Below are positions 1 to 5,120 of a stretch of DNA of 5,120 nucleotides, in pieces. Origin of the DNA: Glaciimonas sp. (lineage in GTDB: Bacteria > Pseudomonadota > Gammaproteobacteria > Burkholderiales > Burkholderiaceae); NCBI GenBank assembly GCA_014377145.1, contig JACMQE010000036.1, forward strand, positions 1 to 5,120, given 5' to 3'. A model generated the notes under the pieces. The model saw nothing but the letters and a program-made list of their open reading frames with translations, made no database searches and was not told the origin of the DNA. Position 1 is the stretch's first letter. The number at the start of each line of letters is the position of its first letter. Both the position numbers and the translations under genes were made by a program.

Positions 1-2291
1 CATATTTGATATGCAACAGTACTGGCTGGAATCATCGAACCACTCGGGGTTTTGATATAGAAATTCAGAACCTCAGATGGATTCAAACGATCGACCTGCA
101 ATACTTGCGGAATAACCTTATAAGAGCGACTGGCAATCGAAAAGTAATTTACATAACCACCACCAAGGGCCGCCTCCAAGGCGCTACCATGCCAAGTGCC
201 GCAACCTTATCACGATCCAACACCACCGTAGCTTGCGGTTTGTCAATCTTAAGGCGGTATCGATAAAGTAAAATTTGCCGGAAGCACGCACTTTATCTAA
301 TACCAACTGCGCAATTGTATTCAGATTTTCAAAAGGTTCAGTGGTCGTAATCACAAATTGCAACGGCAAACTGGACGAACCAGGCAATGCAGGAAACTGG
401 AACGCTGCCACGCGCACGCCGGCGATTTCATTCCATTTTACCTGCAAATTCTTTTGAATTTCCTTCGCAATGCGGCCCCGGTCGCCCCATGATTTTAACA
501 GCATGCTGCCGGTCCCTGCATTCACAGTCGGGATGCCGGTAATTTGAAACATCTGAGAATATTCGGGCACTGCTTTAGCCGTCTTAAAAATCTGATCGGC
601 GTAAGTTTGCATCTGATCCGATGTGGCCGTAGGCGCACCGATGACCTACGACAACACGATATACTCTGATCTTCTTCCGGTGCTAATTCTGACTTTGAGA
701 ACTTGAACATCAAACCCAGGACCAGCATCAAGGTTACTGCCATCAAAATTAATACTGGCCAAGTATCCAATAACGCATGCAAAGTAAGCTGATAAGTAAG
801 GTGGACTTTTTCAAATACACGGTCAATCGCTTGGACGAAACGGCCAGTATCTTGCTCCGGTCGAAAAAACGTGAACACATCATCGGTGACAACGTCAGCG
901 CAATCAAACCCGCCACGGCAATCGCACCGGCGAGATTGAAAGCAAACTCAGTAAATAGCGCACCGGTCAAACCACCTTGAAAACCAATCGGCACATATAC
1001 AGCAATCAGCACCACCTTCATCGCCAAAATCGGACTGCCAAGTTCGCGTGCGCCCAGCAACGCGGCATCCATGGGCGGCTTGCCTTCCTTCATATGACGA
1101 TCAACGTTTTCCACCATGATAATCGCGTCATCTATCGCCAACACAATCGCCAATAACGTCAGCATATTGATCGAATAACCCAGCACCAACATCATGAAGA
1201 ATGTCCCGATCAGCGATAGCGGCATCGGAATAATCGGGACCACCACCGCACGAAAACTACCCAAAAACAGGAAGATCACTAGCGCCTCCACCAGCTTTTT
1301 GATGACTTCTGTGATGGAAGTATTAATAAATTTGGTCGAATCATACACAAATTTGGCAAATGTGTTCGAATCCTTCGGAAATCAGTTCGCACGCGCTTGG
1401 CAACGTCCAGAATATTTGCATTCAGCGCGATCTTGATCCCGATCAATACTGAGTGTATACCGCTAAAAGCAACGTTAACATCATATTTTTCTGATCCCAG
1501 CGAGACCTTCGCCAGATCTTCCAGTCGGACGATAGAATCAATGTTGTGTTTCACCACCAGTTTTTTGAATTCTTCGACCGAGTGCAAATCGGTGCCAGCC
1601 GTCAACGGCACCGTCACCATCTGGCCTTTGCTGGAACCAAGCGCTGCCAGATAATTGTTATTGCCTAAGGCAACCCTGACATCAGCAGCGGTCACGCCAT
1701 ATGCCGCCATTTTGGATGCATCCAACCACGCCCGTATTACAAACTGACGCGCTTCTAGCATTTCAGCAGTCTGCACGCCTTCCACTGAATCCAGCTTTGG
1801 CTTGACTACGCGACTCAGGAAATCAGTGACATTATTTGTTGGCAGCTTTTATTAATATAAAACTCCAGATACATCGCTTCCGTGGTCTGGCCTGTCTGTA
1901 CCGTCACGTCAGCACCGGTTGCTGTGCCTGCAATGGTAACTGATTCTTGACCGAACTGACTTGCGTATTAATTTCTATCAGCGCTCGGTGAGCATCATAG
2001 TTCAGACGCAACTTCGTCGTAATTTTGGAGATGCCGCATACTAGAGGACGATAAATAATCAATCCCCTGCGCTTGTGCAATCGCAGATTCCAGCGGCTGG
2101 GTAATAAATCCCGCAACTGTTTGCGCATCGGCACCACATTAAGTCGTCGAAATGGTCACTACACCGTTCTGCGTTTTCGGGTATTGATTGATCGGCAAAC
2201 TAAACAGCGAACGTAATCCCAGCACCACCAGAAACAGGCTCACCGCTATCGCCAGCACTAGCCGGCGGATAAAGGTATCGGTGAAGTTCAT
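1..2291 (-). pseudogene. RND multidrug efflux permease (HAE1/AcrB-like), decayed, 3' end outside window
   Basis: This is the remnant of the inner-membrane proton/drug antiporter of a tripartite efflux pump. The start at 2291 gives the typical N-terminus MNFTDTFIRRLVLAIAVSLF (TM1), 3 bp after the adaptor stop. Recognisable pieces follow in order: ITQPLESAIAQAQGIDYL, NYDAHRALIEINTQVSSVKN, VRVALGNNNYLAALGSSKGQ, FFMMLVLGYSIN, the TM4 proton-relay pair DD (1127-1132), IALTLSPMMCSRFF, FQFPALPGSSSLPLQFVI, and finally the docking/porter region YKVIPQVLQVDRLNPSEVLN up to the window edge. That covers roughly residues 1-830 of a family norm of about 1,030-1,060. The frame is broken by TAA at 2139-2141 (codon 51), TAG at 646-648, and frameshifts or deletions near 2040, 1902-1911, 1848, 1350, 865, 660, 262 and 190. 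In-frame losses lie near 1275 and 1132. The family call is secure; subfamily and substrate are not. Confidence 0.95.
1902..1911 (-). repeat. 5-bp tandem duplication causing a frameshift in the permease
   Basis: On the minus strand the reading is CTGACGTGACGGTACAG, with TGACG twice in tandem. Removing one copy restores the expected continuous reading QPVLTVQTGQTTEAMYL. It is therefore best explained as a slippage duplication that broke the frame. Confidence 0.75.
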
Positions 2292-2294
2292 GAC

Positions 2295-3423
2295 TTAATG
2301 CTCTTGTGGGGTCGGGTGGGGATTATTCAGCGGCTCGATCGTATTATTGATGATGACCGCAGTCTCGTTCTTCAGCTTAATCTGTCCAATAGTAACGAAT
2401 TGCTGGCCCTCTTCCAATCCTTTCAGAATCGCCACCTGATCGCTGCGTGTTTCGCCCGTCTTCTGGACCAGAAGATCGCCCTTTTTGGCCCGTTGGGAAC
2501 GGCTTTAACATCTCTAGCGGCATCTTTTTGAGCAGGTTCCCCCTCAAACGGCTTAATGATAAATACAGTAGATCCATACGGGTTATACGTAAGCGCCGTT
2601 TACGGTAGCGTCAAATGCATTTTTTAGCACCAACTTCAACGCTAACATCAGAAAAAATTCCCGGTAACAACTGGCGCTTAGGATTGGGGATAGTAACCAC
2701 AACCTGCACGTTACGGGTAGTTGGGTCGACTTTCGAGCTGATAGCCGTAACCTTCCCAATCTGGCATAAGCATCATTCGATAGATGCAATACCTGGCCAA
2801 CCTGCAAGCTGCCAAGTTGCTTTTGCGGGATATAAAAATCGACATAAATCGGGCCAATCGTTTGCAAGGTTACGATCTTATCTCGAGGATTCAGATATTG
2901 ACCCGGATTGACTGTAGTAATCCCAAGTTTTCCGGCAAACGGTGCTCGAATGGTTTTCTTTCCAAGCGTGGCGGCTTGCTGGGCAGCTAAAGCGCTTGCT
3001 CTTCAGGCCAGCGAATTGCTATCGATCTGAGCTTGAATAATCGCCTGGACGGCTAATTGCGCTTTATTGCGCTGAAGTACCGACGCTGTAAGTTCGGCGC
3101 TAGTCTCTAACGCATGCAATTGTGCAAGGTCGGAATCAGCGTTCAGTTACAGCAGCAATTGTCCCGTTTTGACATCTTCGCCAGACTTGAAATTAATGGT
3201 GCGTACTAGTCCCGTAATTTCACTTGTCACATCCACACTGCGCATTACCACTAGCGTGCCAACCGAGGTTAAATGCGGTTGCCATTTGACTTTTTTAATC
3301 GTCGCGGCCGATACCGTTTGTGCGCCCTGGCAATCAATTTCCGGATATGGAAAAAAATCCTAAAGCAAGTAAGGCGATCAGCAGGCCCACTCCCCCTAGC
3401 ATAATGAGCATGCGTTTAGTCAT
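2295..3423 (-). pseudogene. RND efflux periplasmic adaptor (membrane fusion protein, HlyD/AcrA-like), decayed
   Basis: The adaptor would link the permease to the outer-membrane duct. ATG at 3423 opens MTKRMLIMLGGVGLLIALL, a single N-terminal membrane anchor. After a frameshift in a 7-base run (3351-3357) the protein resumes as FFPYPEID and continues VDVTSEITGLVRTINFKSGE (first half-lipoyl segment), a short helical hairpin rich in Ala, Gln and Leu, IRAPFAGKLGITTVNPGQYL (second lipoyl segment), VDFYIPQKQLGSLQVGQVLH and VDPTTRNVQV (beta-barrel), then NPYGSTVFIIKPFEGEPAQK, GLEEGQQFVTIGQIKLKNET and the C-terminus PTPQEH. The span equals about 376 codons, a normal length. Lesions are stops at 3147-3149 (TAA), 3003-3005 (TGA) and 2600-2602 (TAA), plus frameshifts near 3354, 2760, 2623 and 2483. 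The final TAA (2295-2297) matches the expected end. It cannot make a functional adaptor. Confidence 0.95.
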
Positions 3424-3500
3424 GAATACCCCTTTACCATTTTATGTACAGATGTTAAAACTGCTGATTTTTTAATGGTAAAAAATATAACGAAAAGTGG
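3424..3500 (-). other. Intergenic gap between outer-membrane factor and adaptor, with inverted repeats
   Basis: These 77 bases separate the two genes. They hold an A/T-only dyad, ATTTTTTA (3467-3474) and TAAAAAAT (3479-3486), around the loop ATGG. A wider 9-bp inverted repeat is TTTACCATT (3433-3441) with AATGGTAAA (3474-3482); its left arm overlaps the adaptor ribosome-binding site. The stems have too few G/C pairs to make a convincing terminator, so I infer that transcription originally ran through. Confidence 0.5.
3429..3435 (-). promoter_or_regulatory. Ribosome-binding site of the adaptor pseudogene
   Basis: AAAGGGG on the minus strand sits 5 bases upstream of ATG at 3423-3421. It fixes the adaptor start, which agrees with the membrane-anchor N-terminus that follows. 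An in-frame ATG four codons later is a weaker alternative. Confidence 0.75.
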
Positions 3501-4828
3501 TCACTCTTCACTTGCGGATAAAGCTACAGGCAAGGTTGTGGTGAACGCGGCGCGCGGCAACGAGTGACGATTCCACCAACCACCGCCCGTAGCCTGAAAA
3601 AGTGCTGCGCTATCGGCATAATGGGCAGCCTGCGCCTTGACTAAATTGACTCTGGCTTGCTGATAGTACGCGGAGCATCCAGCAACGTCAGATAGCTGAT
3701 CGCCTCCAGCTTAAATTGCTGTGTGTTGAGATCAAGGGATTCAAGCGATAACGATTCGACTTCGGCTTTTTGCTTTAGCATGGCGGCATCATAATCCAGC
3801 GCGCGCAAGCTATCAGCAACGTTTTGAAATGCTGTCAGTACGATTGACCGATAGTCTGCGCTTAGCCTTATCGTAGGCAACCACCACCGCACGCTTTTTG
3901 GCATTCAACGCGCGGCCATTGAATATTGGCTAGGTGAGCCCAGCAACCAGACTCCCCATTGCTGCCGCTGGGGTAAATAAATTACGTACTTCAGTGGCAG
4001 ATGCGCCGTAACTGCCAGTCAGATTAATTTGCAGGTATAAGTTGGCGTTAGCGACGCCGACTTACGCACTGGCTTGATGCATTAACGCTTCGCTGGCACG
4101 GATGTCAGGGCGCTGGCGCACTAGAACAGAAGGCAATGACACCGGTAAATCCTGTGGCAATTGCAACGATGCAAAGTCAAATTCGGGCAGTCCCGATTCA
4201 CCCGGTAATTTGCCCGCGTAGACGAACAATTGGTTGCGCGTTTGGACTAATGCTTTTTCTAGCGGCGGCAAGGTTGCATGAGTTTGCGCAACGGTATTCC
4301 GCTGGATTAGCACCGTTGAGCAGAAAATGGCGCCGAGGTTGAGTTGCTTCTCGATCACTGCTAGCTGCTTTTCCTGCGTATCTACTATCCCGCAGGTTGC
4401 CTTTAGCTGCACCCGCAGCGATGCGTCCTGGATCGCGGTCGTCGCTAAATTTGAGGTCAAGGTTAAATACGTCGCTTCCAACTGAAACTTTTGAAACTCA
4501 ACGCTCGCCTGCAATCCTTCAAGCTGACGACGATTGCCACCGAATACATCGACCGAGTAAAACACATTAACCAAGGCAATGTAAAGATTAAAAATGTCGC
4601 GACTACTACCCTGATGGTATTGGCCTTTTCACGTGCAGCGCCGAGTTGACCACCAACAGTCCGATACAACAAGCTACCAGTTTGCCCGCGCAGATTCTCT
4701 TGCTCAAGCAAGGTAGCCTGAGCAGACGCCATGATTGGGCTGCGCTGGAATGTAGGAATCTCTGCATACACAAAAAAAGTTGATAAAGAACCAATCAGGA
4801 AAAATAAAATAAGCCTGGTAGCTTCCAT
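3501..4828 (-). pseudogene. Outer-membrane efflux factor (NodT/OprM-TolC family), decayed and N-terminally altered
   Basis: This is the remnant of the trimeric outer-membrane exit duct. Two OEP-type repeats are visible: SVDVFGGNRRQLEGLQ, QFQLEATYLTLTSN-like helix, LPPLEKALVQTRNQLFVYAG, and the family signature LPSVLVRQRPDIRASEALMH in the first half; then VGVANANLYLQINLTGSYGA, PIFNGRALNAKKRAVVVAYD, LTAFQNVADSLRALDYDAAM, LDLNTQQFKLEAISYLTLLD and a Trp-rich end TGGGWWNRHS in the second. The TGA stop is at 3501-3503. Lesions are a frameshift with about 7 bases lost near 4575 (expected FTLYNALVNV), TAA at 4062-4064 and TAG at 3930-3932 (both where the family has Gln), and frameshifts near 3859 and 3667. 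The first 26 or so codons form a hydrophobic leader but lack the lipobox and the 60 or so residues that normally precede this point, so the 5' end is probably rearranged. Family call is secure; the true original start is unknown. Confidence 0.94.
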
Positions 4829-4829
4829 T

Positions 4830-4863
4830 AATATATTCCTTTATGATGGTAAAGGAATATATT
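4830..4863 (-). promoter_or_regulatory. Perfect 14-bp inverted repeat enclosing the outer-membrane factor ribosome-binding site
   Basis: The arms AATATATTCCTTTA (4830-4843) and TAAAGGAATATATT (4850-4863) are exact reverse complements around a 6-base loop (4844-4849). On the minus-strand transcript the downstream arm contains the Shine-Dalgarno AAAGGA (4842-4837), so the hairpin would pair the binding site with its complement UCCUUU and end one base before the ATG. There is no U-tract, so it is not a standard terminator. It could be a translational gate, an operator dyad, or the end of a small mobile repeat; the sequence alone does not decide. Confidence 0.75.
4837..4842 (-). promoter_or_regulatory. 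Ribosome-binding site of the outer-membrane factor pseudogene
   Basis: AAAGGA on the minus strand lies 8 bases upstream of ATG at 4828-4826 and supports that start. It is wholly inside the downstream arm of the perfect inverted repeat, so it would be hidden when the RNA folds. Confidence 0.6.
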
Positions 4864-4948
4864 CGGTGCTATGCTGGTGCACAATAAAATATGATCCTGT
4901 ATCTGGGACATCTTTATTACATCCCATCTAGTGGTAGTTTTCTAATTT

Positions 4949-4967
4949 ACTCAGCAGTATCCTGAGT
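4949..4967. repeat. Small dyad ACTCAG-N7-CTGAGT upstream of the operon
   Basis: ACTCAG (4949-4954) and CTGAGT (4962-4967) are exact inverted copies 7 bases apart. The dyad falls just downstream of the candidate promoter on the minus strand, a position where a repressor could act. On the plus strand it is followed only by TTTG, too short a T-run for a confident terminator. Confidence 0.3.
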
Positions 4968-4979
4968 TTGTGGAAATGT

Positions 4980-5006
4980 ATCGTAATAAATTACACTCTA
5001 AGTCAA
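4980..5006 (-). promoter_or_regulatory. Weak candidate sigma-70-type promoter for the operon
   Basis: On the minus strand TTGACT (5006-5001) is followed after 15 bases by TACGAT (4985-4980). The -35 matches consensus at five of six positions and the -10 at four of six, but the spacer is short. It lies about 150 bases upstream of the first start codon. AT-rich DNA yields such matches by chance, so this is tentative. Confidence 0.2.
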
Positions 5007-5120
5007 GATGATAAAAAACACACTGGTAATGCCATAAAACCACGCTTTTTGATACCATACGTAGAAATGTCTAGATTTTGTTGACATTTATTTCAATCAA
5101 AGTAACGAGGATGTGAGAGC

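Larger units (their letters stand above)
4864..5120. other. AT-rich upstream region with no recognisable gene
   Basis: No reading frame here resembles a known protein and no tRNA or other RNA gene is visible. The region is clearly richer in A and T than the operon and contains the candidate promoter and dyad listed separately. A consensus TTGACA is present on the plus strand at 5081-5086, but no acceptable -10 follows before the window ends. The end at 5105-5115 (ACGAGG just before ATG/GTG) could be the start of a plus-strand gene outside the window; ATG there is followed at once by TGA. Confidence 0.5.

Noticed and set aside
6..3363. Plus-strand reading frames opposite the three pump genes
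   Set aside because: They are antisense shadows. The minus strand gives clear family matches over the same bases.
646..4064. A reassigned genetic code in which TAA/TAG encode glutamine
   Set aside because: Five internal stops do sit at Gln positions, but TAA also terminates the adaptor exactly at its expected C-terminus, one stop replaces Tyr, one is TGA, and many frameshifts and deletions show plain decay.
1..4574. Programmed frameshifting that would make the pump proteins from several frames
   Set aside because: There are too many shifts, of differing sizes, together with in-frame stops and missing codons, for recoding to restore function.
4899..4925. Insertion-sequence end suggested by TGGGA...TCCCA around 4904-4924
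   Set aside because: The inverted match is only 5 bp, and there is no transposase or target duplication nearby.
4731..4931. Plus-strand reading frame of 66 codons over the operon head
   Set aside because: It overlaps the leader and hairpin antisense, has no convincing ribosome-binding site and resembles no family I know; it is best seen as a chance frame.
5081..5120. Plus-strand promoter beginning with consensus TTGACA at 5081
   Set aside because: No reasonable -10 hexamer lies at 16-18 bp spacing before the window ends, and no downstream gene can be seen.

Overview
This window carries one minus-strand operon for a tripartite RND (resistance-nodulation-division) drug-efflux pump. All three genes are decayed. 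In transcription order they are: an outer-membrane factor of the NodT/OprM family (4828 to 3501), a periplasmic membrane-fusion adaptor of the HlyD/AcrA type (3423 to 2295), and the N-terminal four-fifths or so of an inner-membrane RND permease of the HAE1/AcrB type (2291 to beyond position 1). Each gene can be followed almost end to end by changing frame at each lesion, so the family assignments are strong. No gene has an uninterrupted reading frame. I count seven internal stop codons and more than a dozen frameshifts or small deletions.

The pump would have worked as one machine. The permease captures substrate using the proton gradient, the adaptor bridges the periplasm, and the outer-membrane factor forms the exit duct. 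The adaptor stop and permease start are only 3 bp apart, so the two were probably translationally coupled. The outer-membrane factor lies 77 bp upstream of the adaptor. With every component broken, no working pump can come from this locus.

Upstream of the operon (4864 to 5120) is about 257 bp of AT-rich DNA with no gene that I recognise. It may hold a weak minus-strand promoter and a small dyad. A perfect 14-bp inverted repeat (4830 to 4863) sits directly against the first start codon and would bury its ribosome-binding site in a hairpin. The first 26 or so codons of that gene look like a signal peptide but do not match the usual N-terminus of the family, which suggests a fusion or deletion.

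The residual protein sequences look proteobacterial and most like betaproteobacteria (Burkholderiales), from memory of the families only. Multi-gene decay, intermediate GC and a C-to-T bias among the stop mutations fit a lineage undergoing genome reduction, such as a recently host-restricted symbiont. That is inference. Several frameshifts fall in homopolymer runs, so some could be sequencing errors. The substitutions and multi-base deletions cannot be explained that way. I see no sign of a new biological system; the main interest is the decay pattern and the hairpin at the operon head.
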